From a virus: a stretch of 27,493 bases of DNA. Made by a program: the position numbers and the translations under genes. Where the stretch lies: positions 1-27,493 of the IMG/VR virus record IMGVR_UViG_3300031773_000029; one strand, 5' to 3'. Below, piece by piece: positions 1 through 8,652 of the stretch (the first letter of the stretch is position 1; each line of letters opens with the position of its first letter). Under the pieces are notes generated by a model. The model did not search any database, had not been told where the DNA came from, and worked only from the letters and a program-made list of their open reading frames with translations.

Positions 1-3000
1 ATCTCCAATAATTAATTCTCTATAAGCCTTGTTAATACCTGTATTATCCCATTCCTCTTTAGACATTATATATCTACTTTGATTTGAAGCGAGAGGTCCG
101 ACGTATGAATCTATTTTATCAGATACAACTTTTGATTCTTTATCTATTCTTTCGTCTTCTTCAGTTCCTTCTATTGAAATAGTACCTTTTTTAAGACTAG
201 TATTAAATCTTTGAATATATTTAAATACGTCGGCAGGAGTATTCATTTGATATATCCAACTAGCATCTCCAAAAGCTTCCTTAATAGCATTATTAATATA
301 TTGCATTAACGAAGGGACTTCACTAAAATCTTGTTCATCTAATAACCCTAGTTGAACAGCGTTTCTAATTTGAGTTAATAATTCTTCATAGTCTGCTTGA
401 GCTTCTCCTCTTTTGCCTTCTTTTGTAACAACCTTACCTTTTTCCCCTTGTAATTTATATGAATTTAACCGCGCAATTAGTTGCTCATATTGTTTTTTAT
501 CACCAATTTTAGACCTTAACATTTCTATCATTTGATCTATAGCTAATCTAGCATCTTCTTTTAATTCACCTTTATCATTATAAATAGGTTTATTTTTATT
601 ATAAAGATGAAATAATTCTTCAATAGGGGCAATCGCAGCATAAGAAGCATCAGCAGCTTGAGTTGCTATAATACGGTGAATAGTAGGTTCAAATATTATT
701 ATATCATTCCCTTCAACCGTTCCATAAACATCTCCTTTACGAAATCTTTCTTTAATATTATTTATAGTTTTTTTGTCATATTTTGATAATTGTTCGTCCA
801 ATTTTTTTTCATCAGTTAAAACTATATATTCTCCCTTGGTTCCAAGTCCACTAATTGCCAAATCGTGAGCAAAGTTAAGCAACCCTATCATTTCTTGTAG
901 TTGTGGATTATTTGCTCTTTGTTTATATTCTTCTCTTAAATCTTTAACCTGTTGTTGAGTGTATTTTTTTCCTTTATTTAAAATATTATCTCTTTCTTCC
1001 CACAAACTATATAATTGTTTATCTAGTTTTTCTTTAGTATCTTTATATTCTTGTGAATTAGGATCTCCTATTTCATACAAATTACCATATCCGTCAGCGG
1101 CAATAGATCTTATTCTTCGATTAACTTCTCCAACTTCTTTAATTTCTTCTGGGGACAAGTATCTTAATTTGTGTAAAGATAATACATCTTGTAAACCAAG
1201 TTTTTTAATAATTTTTCGTTTCTTTTTTAATGATTTTGTTAGAGCATCACCTTTTAAATTTTTACTCTCTTCATTTAAATCAATTAATTCTTTAATTAAT
1301 TTTTGATTATTTATAACTTCGGCTCTGGTTCTAACTTCTGATTTCCATGTATTAATAATATGTGTTGCGCCTCTTGGGGCAATCATGCCTCCCGTGGTAA
1401 TAATAGTATTTCCAAAAAAATCTTTATCGATTCCTTCAAACATGCTTATATCTTCTTCTAAAATTCCAATTTTTGTAAGATTTTGGCCCATTTTAGTAAT
1501 TCCTTCTTCTAAAAGATTGATAGTAGTACCAGCAACTGTAATTTTACCTAAACCTGATAATGTTTCGCCAGTGGTATTCACAGCCCAATTAAACCCACTG
1601 TCCACAAATTTCTTTTCAAATTCTTTTTTACCAGTTTTAGCTATAACATCACCTGTTCCTCTAATAAATCTTAAAGATCCACCTCGTTCAGCTAGTAGAG
1701 CAATCCCTCCAGATAAATAAGATGTAAAAGCCTTTTGAGCTACGCTATAGTTTGTAATTCTATCTGCTTCATTTAATAAATCATAATATTCTTTAAAAGT
1801 TTCAACGTCTTCTACAGGTGTAGTTTTCAACTGTTCTCTTATCGAGGCACTTAATTTCTTTGCGTTGTAAACATCTAATTCTATATCTCCATACGCCATA
1901 CCTGTTTCTGCTGTAAAAAAGGTGGCTTCTGCTGTTCTTAATACCCCTTGCTGAAGATTTCTATGGGCTTTTATACTTTTTGCATATGCAGAAGTAACTG
2001 TTTTATCCCCAATATTTTTTAGTGCTTTACCACGAAGAGCTCTCAAAGCTACAGCACTTCTTCCTATTGCGCTACCAGGTATAGCCATTGTAACAAGTGA
2101 TCCTGAATTTTCTGCAAATGCATCAGTAGCCCAATCAAAAAAATCAATCTCTCCTCTACCTATATCATCTAATTTAAGCGCAACTGGTAACGTTTTTTCT
2201 CTATTAGCCGCTAATCTGTAATTATAATTTTGTGCTGTATTACTAAGATAATTAATAGCACTATCAAATTCAGTTGGATCGAAATGGTCTGTATTACTTA
2301 ACCCTACAAGATTTAAAACTTTCTGCAAACCTTTTTGTTTTGCTTTTTCAAATTTTAAATAAGTTTGGCCAGTTAATAAAGCTGTATTATATGCTCCACC
2401 TGCAAAAAATTCTTCTAAAGTTATACCGGTACGGGTTAAAAAACTATAATCCAAACCAACAGCTTGCTCAGCTGATTTTCTTGTATCTAATTCTTTAGAT
2501 TTATTTTGCCAGTCATTTAATGTTGTTTCTAAAGTTTGTTGTTCTTTTATTATTCCATTAGATATAAGTTGTAAACCTATATTTTCATATTGAGCTAAGG
2601 CATTATTATATTTTCCTACTAATTCATTATATTCTTGAATTCTAGCAGGGGAATCTAATGGATCCATTACCCCATCATCTCCAGTTAATTGTTTTAAAGT
2701 ATTCTGATATGACGATAATGTTTTAGTTAATTCATCTCCACCTTTTTCTTCCCATTCTTCAGCTAGATTAGTTAATTTTTGTTGTGAAATTTTAAATGTA
2801 TTTTCTATTTCTTTTAAACCTAATTCAGCATCTTTAGTTGTACCGTATTTTTCACTGAATATAGGAGAACCAGCTTCTTTATCTTGCTTCAAAGCAATTT
2901 GAGTGTCTTCAGATAATTCTCTTGTAAGATCTTGAGTTTTTTGTATTCTAGCACTTTTCTGTGCCTGTGTTTTAAACTTGGAAATATTTAAAGCGTTTTC

Positions 3001-3534
3001 ATCATCAATAGGAGTTACATTATCCCATCCTTTAATTTCCCCATTTTCATCTAATTCATTAAACTCTTCCCACTGTTTAAATTTTTCCTCATCTAAAAAC
3101 TCTTTCATTGGCGTGTCTACATACTGACCTGCTTTAGGGCCTAAACGAGAAGGCGTAGTATCTGCTATCCATTTTTGACCTCTGTTAACTAAATCAAAGT
3201 AAGAAGTTTTAAACATATCATATGCCATTTCACTATCGGGCATTTCTACTGTTTGATCTATAATGTTTTTTCTTACTTCAGCCGCTTCAATATTACGCTT
3301 TTTAATTTCCCCTTCTTTTTTTTGTTTTTGTTCTTTAGTAATTGAGGGTACACCAAATTGTTGAGACAAATTAGTTGAACTAGAAGTAGAAGGTTTTGTA
3401 GTACTTTTACCAACAGTTCCAACAAAAGACTTAATTTCTTCAGGGGAATAATTATTTTGTATATATTTATTCACCTCTTCTTTGCTTTTACCTTGAGCAA
3501 GTAAGTCTTTTATAATTTTTTCAATTGGCTCCAT
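1..3534 (-). CDS. Giant internal virion protein, partial (at least 1178 aa)
   Basis: An open frame on the minus strand begins at the ATG at 3534 (MEPIEKIIKDLLAQGKSKEE) and runs without a stop to the left edge, so the C-terminus is missing. The start lies 10 bases after the 572-residue gene stop. The chain is highly helical and charged with long coiled coils (~60-330). Gly/Ala-rich hydrophobic segments lie near 475-500 (GSLVTMAIPGSAIGRSAVAL) and 595-615 (TSYLSGGIALLAERG). Residues 971-976 read IEELFH, close to the HExxH metalloprotease motif but with the first His replaced. The large size, helices and hydrophobic patches fit an ejected internal core protein (analogous to T7 gp16). Function is inferred from composition and place. 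Confidence 0.85.
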   Translation of the reverse strand, partial: MEPIEKIIKDLLAQGKSKEEVNKYIQNNYSPEEIKSFVGTVGKSTTKPSTSSSTNLSQQFGVPSITKEQKQKKEGEIKKRNIEAAEVRKNIIDQTVEMPDSEMAYDMFKTSYFDLVNRGQKWIADTTPSRLGPKAGQYVDTPMKEFLDEEKFKQWEEFNELDENGEIKGWDNVTPIDDENALNISKFKTQAQKSARIQKTQDLTRELSEDTQIALKQDKEAGSPIFSEKYGTTKDAELGLKEIENTFKISQQKLTNLAEEWEEKGGDELTKTLSSYQNTLKQLTGDDGVMDPLDSPARIQEYNELVGKYNNALAQYENIGLQLISNGIIKEQQTLETTLNDWQNKSKELDTRKSAEQAVGLDYSFLTRTGITLEEFFAGGAYNTALLTGQTYLKFEKAKQKGLQKVLNLVGLSNTDHFDPTEFDSAINYLSNTAQNYNYRLAANREKTLPVALKLDDIGRGEIDFFDWATDAFAENSGSLVTMAIPGSAIGRSAVALRALRGKALKNIGDKTVTSAYAKSIKAHRNLQQGVLRTAEATFFTAETGMAYGDIELDVYNAKKLSASIREQLKTTPVEDVETFKEYYDLLNEADRITNYSVAQKAFTSYLSGGIALLAERGGSLRFIRGTGDVIAKTGKKEFEKKFVDSGFNWAVNTTGETLSGLGKITVAGTTINLLEEGITKMGQNLTKIGILEEDISMFEGIDKDFFGNTIITTGGMIAPRGATHIINTWKSEVRTRAEVINNQKLIKELIDLNEESKNLKGDALTKSLKKKRKIIKKLGLQDVLSLHKLRYLSPEEIKEVGEVNRRIRSIAADGYGNLYEIGDPNSQEYKDTKEKLDKQLYSLWEERDNILNKGKKYTQQQVKDLREEYKQRANNPQLQEMIGLLNFAHDLAISGLGTKGEYIVLTDEKKLDEQLSKYDKKTINNIKERFRKGDVYGTVEGNDIIIFEPTIHRIIATQAADASYAAIAPIEELFHLYNKNKPIYNDKGELKEDARLAIDQMIEMLRSKIGDKKQYEQLIARLNSYKLQGEKGKVVTKEGKRGEAQADYEELLTQIRNAVQLGLLDEQDFSEVPSLMQYINNAIKEAFGDASWIYQMNTPADVFKYIQRFNTSLKKGTISIEGTEEDERIDKESKVVSDKIDSYVGPLASNQSRYIMSKEEWDNTGINKAYRELIIGD

Positions 3535-3544
3535 GTATAGTATA

Positions 3545-5263
3545 TTACTTTCTGTTTTCTACCATTGCGCGAAGTTCATCAAGAACTTCATTAACTTGTT
3601 GTTCCGATGGTTCAATTTTCTTAAATTGTTGATCTACTAAATCAGATACTTCTTGAGGACTAAGAACCTTTTTTATAGAAGGAATTAATTCTAATACTCT
3701 TTTAATATCTTCTACAGAGTTTCCACTTGTATTTAATCCATATGGATTATTTTTACTTTTATTTTTAGGATTAGCTACTTTAGCTGTTGTAAGTATTTTT
3801 TCTAATTGAGTACCTGTTAACCCATATTGTCGTGGGTTTTCTTGAATCATTTTTAAAATAGCATTACCACCTAATTTATCTTTTCGTATTTTAACTCCAG
3901 CATTTTTAATTAAACTAGTTATTTGATTTATAGATTTATTCTTTGATTTACTTTCACCACCTTTAACAGGTTTAATATTACTTTTTTGCTCAGCTTGAAT
4001 TGGGGCCTGATATTTTTTTCTATCTTGTTTTATATTTCCTTCACCTTCCCAACTTGTATCTTTTTGTAGTTGTTGTCTTCTACTTATTTCTTTATCTGAT
4101 ACTCCAGCTTCTCGTAAAGCTTCTTCATCTACGCTTGAAGGAATTACCTCTTGAATATTTTCTAATTGATATAAAGGCACGTTGTTACTTAAGGCCATTT
4201 CAATATACATATCTTGAAATAACAAAGCACCATCGCTATTTAAATCTATCTTACCATTTTTTTCAGGAATAGCTCCATGCTTAGATGCTCTTTCTCCACC
4301 ATAATAAAACCAAGCGGCATTTATATCTTTTGCGTCTTCAGAATCTAATAATATAGCAACTTGCTTTACAAGTTCTCCACCGTAATCATTAAGTATTTTA
4401 GAGTAATTAGTTGGTTGAACATCAAATGTGTTTTTGCCATCATCGCTTGTTGCTCCAAATACTTTTGGTGATAAAAATCTATCAGATACTTTTCCTTGAT
4501 CATTGGTTATTTTCATATTATCCCATAACTTATTTTGATCAGTTCCTATAGTTAATATAGTACCGGGCCTGCTTTGTTCTGACAAAAGTTCTTTTATATT
4601 AAAAGAATCTGTTTTACCCACACATTTTCCTTCTGCATCTGCTTTGATACATCTCGTTGCCCATATCTCGGTTCCACCTTTCTGATATCCAAACGTTGGC
4701 ATTGGAAGAACTTTACCATCTTCATCAAATGCTTTTCCTTCTAATGCATTTACTCTGTTCCACCACTCTTCATTTCCAACACCTGTTAATCCTCCTGGTT
4801 TATTTAAACCCGGTATATCATCTACATCAGATCCCATTTCTTGAGCAATTACACTTTTTATACCACTATCAATTGTTTTAATATCATCCGTACCTGTTAC
4901 TAATCGTTCTTTAATTAGATCTAGTCTAGCGTTAGCAACAACCTGCTCTTCTGGAGACATAGTAGGTAAGGCTATTTCAATAGCTCCCTTTTCATCAATT
5001 AAACCTGTCATTAATTTAAAAAAATCATCATTTTTTAAACCAGCTTTTTGAAAGTTTTGTCTTAGAGTATATTTATCTTTCTTTAATTCTTCTTGATATT
5101 TAGCTAGTCTAGCATCAGAGGCTTTTTGTTGTTGAGATTTATGTTGATTTGCTCTATCATTTCTAATCTTCCAATCTTCTCCAAATTTTTTTAGGAAATT
5201 ACCAGCAATGTTTGATGCGCGGCCGGCTATCAATGCTTGCCACGGTGGATTTTGATAACTCAT
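3545..5263 (-). CDS. Probable internal/cargo virion protein (572 aa)
   Basis: No named family recognised. Residues ~1-85 are helical and basic/charged (SNIAGNFLKKFGEDWKIRND, then a Gln/Lys-rich coil). Residues ~90-390 hold a folded-looking alpha/beta part (EEWWNRVNALEGKAF, TEIWATRCIKADAEGKCVGK, AAWFYYGGERASKHG). Residues ~400-450 are a Lys/Gln/Ser-rich linker. The end (~450-572) holds helices (ITSLIKNAGVKIRKDKLGGN, then SIKKVLSPQEVSDLVDQQFK). The two cysteines of TRCIKADAEGKC lie 12 residues apart and could form a disulfide or a metal site, though this is weak. Position between two internal virion protein genes suggests it is packaged and ejected with the DNA. Confidence 0.78.
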   Translation of the reverse strand: MSYQNPPWQALIAGRASNIAGNFLKKFGEDWKIRNDRANQHKSQQQKASDARLAKYQEELKKDKYTLRQNFQKAGLKNDDFFKLMTGLIDEKGAIEIALPTMSPEEQVVANARLDLIKERLVTGTDDIKTIDSGIKSVIAQEMGSDVDDIPGLNKPGGLTGVGNEEWWNRVNALEGKAFDEDGKVLPMPTFGYQKGGTEIWATRCIKADAEGKCVGKTDSFNIKELLSEQSRPGTILTIGTDQNKLWDNMKITNDQGKVSDRFLSPKVFGATSDDGKNTFDVQPTNYSKILNDYGGELVKQVAILLDSEDAKDINAAWFYYGGERASKHGAIPEKNGKIDLNSDGALLFQDMYIEMALSNNVPLYQLENIQEVIPSSVDEEALREAGVSDKEISRRQQLQKDTSWEGEGNIKQDRKKYQAPIQAEQKSNIKPVKGGESKSKNKSINQITSLIKNAGVKIRKDKLGGNAILKMIQENPRQYGLTGTQLEKILTTAKVANPKNKSKNNPYGLNTSGNSVEDIKRVLELIPSIKKVLSPQEVSDLVDQQFKKIEPSEQQVNEVLDELRAMVENRK

Positions 5264-5281
5264 ATTATAATTGTTTTAATA

Positions 5282-6007
5282 TTAAGCACTAAGAGCAGAA
5301 CCTGCAATATTACCTACCGCTGATACTCCACCCATAATTGCTGCTGTTTTGTCTGAACTTGCTTGAGACTGGGCAGCTTGTTGTTGTGTTAATTCTGCTG
5401 ATCTTCTGTTTAGTTTTTGCATTTCTCTTCTTTCACTTGCCTCCCATTCATAAGCACTTCCTCTTATTTCAGCATCTTGTAATCTTTGGGCTTCACCCAT
5501 TTTACCTGCTTGCACTCTTCTTGATTCTGCCATTCCAATATCTTGCAGCCTTTGTTCTCCTTGAACTCTAGCTTTCTCGGAAAGCTCTTGATTTCTAGAC
5601 TCTTGCTGTTCAATACTTGCTGAAATTCCTTGCTTGCTTTTTAATGCAGCTTGTGCTAAAGCAGTAGCGCCACCAGCAGAAGCGCCTGTTGCTGCTAAAG
5701 TATCTAGTGTGTTAGCTAAAGCTATATCAGCTTCTTCAGCTTGCATTTCTGCAGCTTGTGTAGCAACTGATAAATTTAAAGTGGGATTTGATGCCATGCC
5801 ACTTACATCTTGTATCATTGAAGATAAATCCGAAACATTTTCATATGGGTTTATTACTTCTTGCCTTGTGTTTTCAAGATGCCTTATTTCTGCTTTTAAT
5901 TTTTTAGCTTTGCGCTCTGCTTTTTTTTCTCTTTTACGAGCACTGAGAGAGCCGAATACCGCTCCACCAATTGCAACAACGCCGCTCGCAATAGCTGCAT
6001 ATGCCAT
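5282..6007 (-). CDS. Internal virion (ejection) protein, Ala/Gln-rich helical (241 aa)
   Basis: A helix-rich, Ala/Gln/Glu/Ser-rich protein. Residues ~2-22 are a hydrophobic Gly/Ala helix (YAAIASGVVAIGGAVFGSLS), followed by a basic helix (KREKKAERKAKKLKAEIRHL). Residues ~75-215 are long amphipathic coiled-coil sequence, and a second Gly/Ala hydrophobic segment (IMGGVSAVGNIAGSALSA) ends the chain. This layout matches internal proteins that are ejected with the DNA and form a channel across the cell envelope (P22 gp7/gp16/gp20 and T7 gp14 to gp16 in function). I recall the INPYENVSDLSSMIQDVSGM block from marine podoviruses. It lies upstream of two larger candidate cargo proteins. Confidence 0.82.
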   Translation of the reverse strand: MAYAAIASGVVAIGGAVFGSLSARKREKKAERKAKKLKAEIRHLENTRQEVINPYENVSDLSSMIQDVSGMASNPTLNLSVATQAAEMQAEEADIALANTLDTLAATGASAGGATALAQAALKSKQGISASIEQQESRNQELSEKARVQGEQRLQDIGMAESRRVQAGKMGEAQRLQDAEIRGSAYEWEASERREMQKLNRRSAELTQQQAAQSQASSDKTAAIMGGVSAVGNIAGSALSA

Positions 6008-6009
6008 AA

Positions 6010-6495
6010 TTATTTAGTTTTATTAGTTATTGTTTTATTTGTATTATTAAGCTTAGGTAAAGCTACTAAGGGATCATCAAAATCTTTTGCAATTACCTCT
6101 TCTACTACATCTTCCACAGTTGTTTTTGTAGTAGCATGAACAGTTATAAATGTGGTATCTTCATGCGTAATTATAACGCGTTTAGTTCCCGGTTGAGTAA
6201 TACCATGATATGGTCCTTTTATTCTTTGAATCCCATCTGGTGATATTACAGTTATATCCCCATTTAATATAAAATAAGGATGTTCTTTTTTATGTATCTG
6301 AGATGTTATAGTTTGATTTTTAGGCATAAAAATCTCTCTAATATAACATCCTCCAACAAAAGTAGATTTAACAGGATTTTTAGTTGTACATTCATCTATA
6401 CCTTTTAAAGCTCCTTCTGTTTTACCTAAAGCCTGTTCAAACTCCATTACTACTTTACGGAATTTTTTTATTTTATTTATATCTTGTACTTTCAT
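6010..6495 (-). CDS. Cupin-domain protein in the virion module (161 aa)
   Basis: Beta-barrel cupin. Residues ~46-125 hold the fold: GGCYIREIFMPKNQTITSQI leads to a first metal-site motif IHKKEHPYFILNGDITV (H68, E71, H72), and the second motif QPGTKRVIITHEDTTFITVH (H111 and possibly H120). The arrangement matches the cupin pattern of two His/Glu-bearing strands, so a metal site is possible. I recall very similar cupins in tail or structural regions of Enterobacteria and marine phages, where they are of unknown function and possibly structural. The N-terminal ~40 residues are helical; the C-terminal ~25 are Asn/Thr/Lys-rich and likely flexible. No signal peptide, so it would act in the cytoplasm or particle. 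Confidence 0.85.
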   Translation of the reverse strand: MKVQDINKIKKFRKVVMEFEQALGKTEGALKGIDECTTKNPVKSTFVGGCYIREIFMPKNQTITSQIHKKEHPYFILNGDITVISPDGIQRIKGPYHGITQPGTKRVIITHEDTTFITVHATTKTTVEDVVEEVIAKDFDDPLVALPKLNNTNKTITNKTK

Positions 6496-6842
6496 TTAAG
6501 ATTTAATACCTTATCAATAGTACCTAAAACATCATGTGCCCCTAATTTTAATTTAAAAGATAAATCCGCTGTCCATTGGTATTTAGTATTATTTCCAACT
6601 CTTAATACAACTATAGGTAAAGGTTTACTTGCAAAACTTTTTTTAAATTCTGGACCTTGATCTTCAATTAAAGCATATTTAACTTCTATAAAATACCCTT
6701 TATAGTTTTTAGGTATACGATTTAAAAGTATATCGTTGTGTTTATTCCAATTTGCATTAATTTGAAGAACTTCTATTTTAGGATTTTGAGCAAAAGTATA
6801 AGTTAAAAATAAAGTAAGTATTAAAGTAAATAAATATTTCAT
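6492..6842 (-). CDS. Secreted thioredoxin-fold protein lacking catalytic cysteines (116 aa)
   Basis: Residues 1-19 are a signal peptide (MKYLFTLILTLFLTYTFAQ) with a likely cut after FA, a form common in Bacteroidota. No lipobox Cys is present. The mature part follows a thioredoxin plan: strand IEVLQINANW (23-32), active-site position WNKHN (32-36) where WCGPC is expected, a central strand IEVKYALIEDQ (52-62), a loop Pro before PIVVLRVGN (P76 in the cis-Pro position), and a last helix AHDVLGTIDKVLN. No Cys remains anywhere in the chain, so it cannot do disulfide exchange. The partner and role are unknown; it would act in the periplasm or on the particle. Its TGA overlaps the cupin ATG (ATGA). 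I recall cytosolic-looking relatives in marine phages, also 'NA.WN'. Confidence 0.75.
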   Translation of the reverse strand: MKYLFTLILTLFLTYTFAQNPKIEVLQINANWNKHNDILLNRIPKNYKGYFIEVKYALIEDQGPEFKKSFASKPLPIVVLRVGNNTKYQWTADLSFKLKLGAHDVLGTIDKVLNLK

Positions 6843-7135
6843 TATCGTTTCTTTTTTGAATTAGTATTTAAATCATATAATCTTTCTTCAATTATATCTA
6901 ATTTATCTCCATTTTCGTTTACTTTCTCTTGAGTATTCATTATTGTTTCTCTAACTAATTCATCTTTTAAATCATATTCTGTTCGAGAAATTGGAGGTTC
7001 TGGTAAAAGCTTTGCTTCTTCAATATCTTCTTGAAGAGCAAACCACATTCCTACCAAAGTAAATATTCCTACTGCTATTCCTATTAATGTTTTAAGCGAA
7101 AGTTGAAATTCTGTTTGTTCGTTTATTTTTATCAT
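6842..7135 (-). CDS. Single-helix membrane protein with coiled-coil tail (97 aa)
   Basis: Residues ~14-34 are one hydrophobic helix (KTLIGIAVGIFTLVGMWFAL). A short acidic linker and Pro-rich turn (LLPEPPISRTEY) follow, and residues ~55-92 form a charged coiled coil ending in KKKR. A short polar N-terminus precedes the helix. The layout (one membrane helix then coiled coil) fits an inner-membrane spanin subunit or a holin-like protein, but I see no lipoprotein partner and cannot choose. Similar 'INEKTEF...L..LIG' small proteins occur in marine phages. A run of ten A residues lies just before its ATG. Its TAA stop shares one base with the next ATG. Confidence 0.8.
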   Translation of the reverse strand: MIKINEQTEFQLSLKTLIGIAVGIFTLVGMWFALQEDIEEAKLLPEPPISRTEYDLKDELVRETIMNTQEKVNENGDKLDIIEERLYDLNTNSKKKR

Positions 7136-7141
7136 TTTTTT

Positions 7142-8617
7142 TTAATATGCTGATTCGACGTAATCCGATGAAGCTGCAAAAAGTTCTTTCATTCCACCTG
7201 GATCTGTTAATGTATCAGTAGATATTTTAACTGTTGCGTAGTAACCTTTTATACCGGTCATTTGATCTCCGAATACTATTTCTCCTGGAGTTGCTACACT
7301 ATTATTAACTAGATTAGCCATATATTTATTTTCTTTACGTGCAAATCCCGCGTGGTTTAAAGGAGGAATTAAAGCAGTTGTATTAGCTACTATTGGTGTA
7401 ACTGATACGTCAGCAAAGGTATTTCCAAAATTATCATAAGAACCTTCATTATAACTATAAACCACAGCTGTAGAATCATTAGTATTAAGTGTTGCATAAT
7501 CAGGAACTGCGATATCGGGAGAACCAACTCCAGTTGAATCTGATATAAAACTATCTACTTGCCATCCATTACTTCCTTCATAGTTAATAGTTTTAAATAC
7601 TTTGGATACACTAACACTTGGATTAAATATAAATTCAATTGAAGCTTTATATTGAGCACCATAAAAATTACCTCTTGGCTGTGATGCTACATAGTGTTGG
7701 TATAAAGAAGCTGTGTTTGTTTCTCCTACGGTAGATGGACCAGTAGTATAAAATTTATTTTTTAAACTCAACATCATTCCAGGTTTATATGAATATAAAC
7801 TAGTCCAACCATTAATTTGCTCATCAAAAGATAATGTTTTATAAGGTACAGACAAATCTTTTGGTTGTATAGATAAAACATATTGTTTGTTATAAATGTC
7901 CCATCCTCCCGTTAATTTACCATTACCTAAACTAGCAAACTGATCCCTAAAGAAATCTATCATCCCGTACTGAGATATTTCTGTTAGTCCATCATTTGAT
8001 AAACGCATTACTGCACTTCTATCTTTATCAGCAAAATATTTTCTTCTTCCATAAACAGCAAAACTTTCTGGATTTTTACTAATTCCAAAGTTACCAGCAT
8101 ATGGTTGAACACTACCTATTACCATATTACTTGCTGTTAAAGTTGGACTACCTTCTGCTGTGTATATAATATCTTTATCAATAGGAGCTCTACTTACTTT
8201 TTTCTCTTGAAAAATAATCAAATATGAATCTTCAGCATATATTTTTTGTATACTTCCATTAGCAGGATCAACACTTTTAGTTATATCTTGCCCAACAGAA
8301 AATACATTTGTATCATTAATACCAGTTCTTGAATTAAAAATACCTGAATAAATCATAGAGTTTATTCTATTAGAAGCATTTGGATTATCTTCTACTAAAT
8401 ATGCTTTTACTCCTTGACCCACATATGTATTATTATAACCACCTCTGATTCGCGCTTCTTCTACAGCCCAATCATTATAATAAGCGGTACCAGCAACGGC
8501 AGATTGAGGGTATGTACCATCCCCTCTAGACCCATTCCATTTTGGTTCATTAGTACTATCTACAGTTTTACGTAAAATAAAGCTATTGAAAAATTTAACT
8601 TCTATAGTTGCCGCCAT
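7142..8617 (-). CDS. Muzzle/stabilisation-type tail protein, C-terminal part (491 aa)
   Basis: A beta-rich structural protein. The section NRINSMIYSGIFNSRTGIND, then GSIQKIYAEDSYLIIFQEKKV, then GISKNPESFAVYGRRKYFAD and MRLSNDGLTEISQYGMIDFF is one I recall as the propeller-like C-terminal half of the same large protein family as the previous gene. LSFDEQINGWTSLYSYKPGM with a following FYTTG...LYQHY strand is the characteristic end. Here it has its own ATG, 35 bases after the previous stop, with an A/T leader and no Shine-Dalgarno. Because it lacks the 'NKDLDARLLPNGEY' signature and starts beta-rich, I infer a split gene rather than a paralogue. It probably joins the 1851-residue product in the tail. 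Confidence 0.83.
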   Translation of the reverse strand: MAATIEVKFFNSFILRKTVDSTNEPKWNGSRGDGTYPQSAVAGTAYYNDWAVEEARIRGGYNNTYVGQGVKAYLVEDNPNASNRINSMIYSGIFNSRTGINDTNVFSVGQDITKSVDPANGSIQKIYAEDSYLIIFQEKKVSRAPIDKDIIYTAEGSPTLTASNMVIGSVQPYAGNFGISKNPESFAVYGRRKYFADKDRSAVMRLSNDGLTEISQYGMIDFFRDQFASLGNGKLTGGWDIYNKQYVLSIQPKDLSVPYKTLSFDEQINGWTSLYSYKPGMMLSLKNKFYTTGPSTVGETNTASLYQHYVASQPRGNFYGAQYKASIEFIFNPSVSVSKVFKTINYEGSNGWQVDSFISDSTGVGSPDIAVPDYATLNTNDSTAVVYSYNEGSYDNFGNTFADVSVTPIVANTTALIPPLNHAGFARKENKYMANLVNNSVATPGEIVFGDQMTGIKGYYATVKISTDTLTDPGGMKELFAASSDYVESAY

Positions 8618-8652
8618 ATTTTATAATTGCATATTTATTAATATTATTACTA

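Noticed and set aside
959-1720. Plus-strand open frames opposite the giant internal virion gene
   Set aside because: They are hydrophobic Leu/Ser/Ile-rich translations of the antisense strand of helical coding sequence. The minus-strand frame is open through all 3534 bases.
4609-4660. Cysteine pair in the 572-residue protein as a zinc site
   Set aside because: Two cysteines 12 residues apart without further Cys/His ligands nearby are too little for a zinc-finger call.
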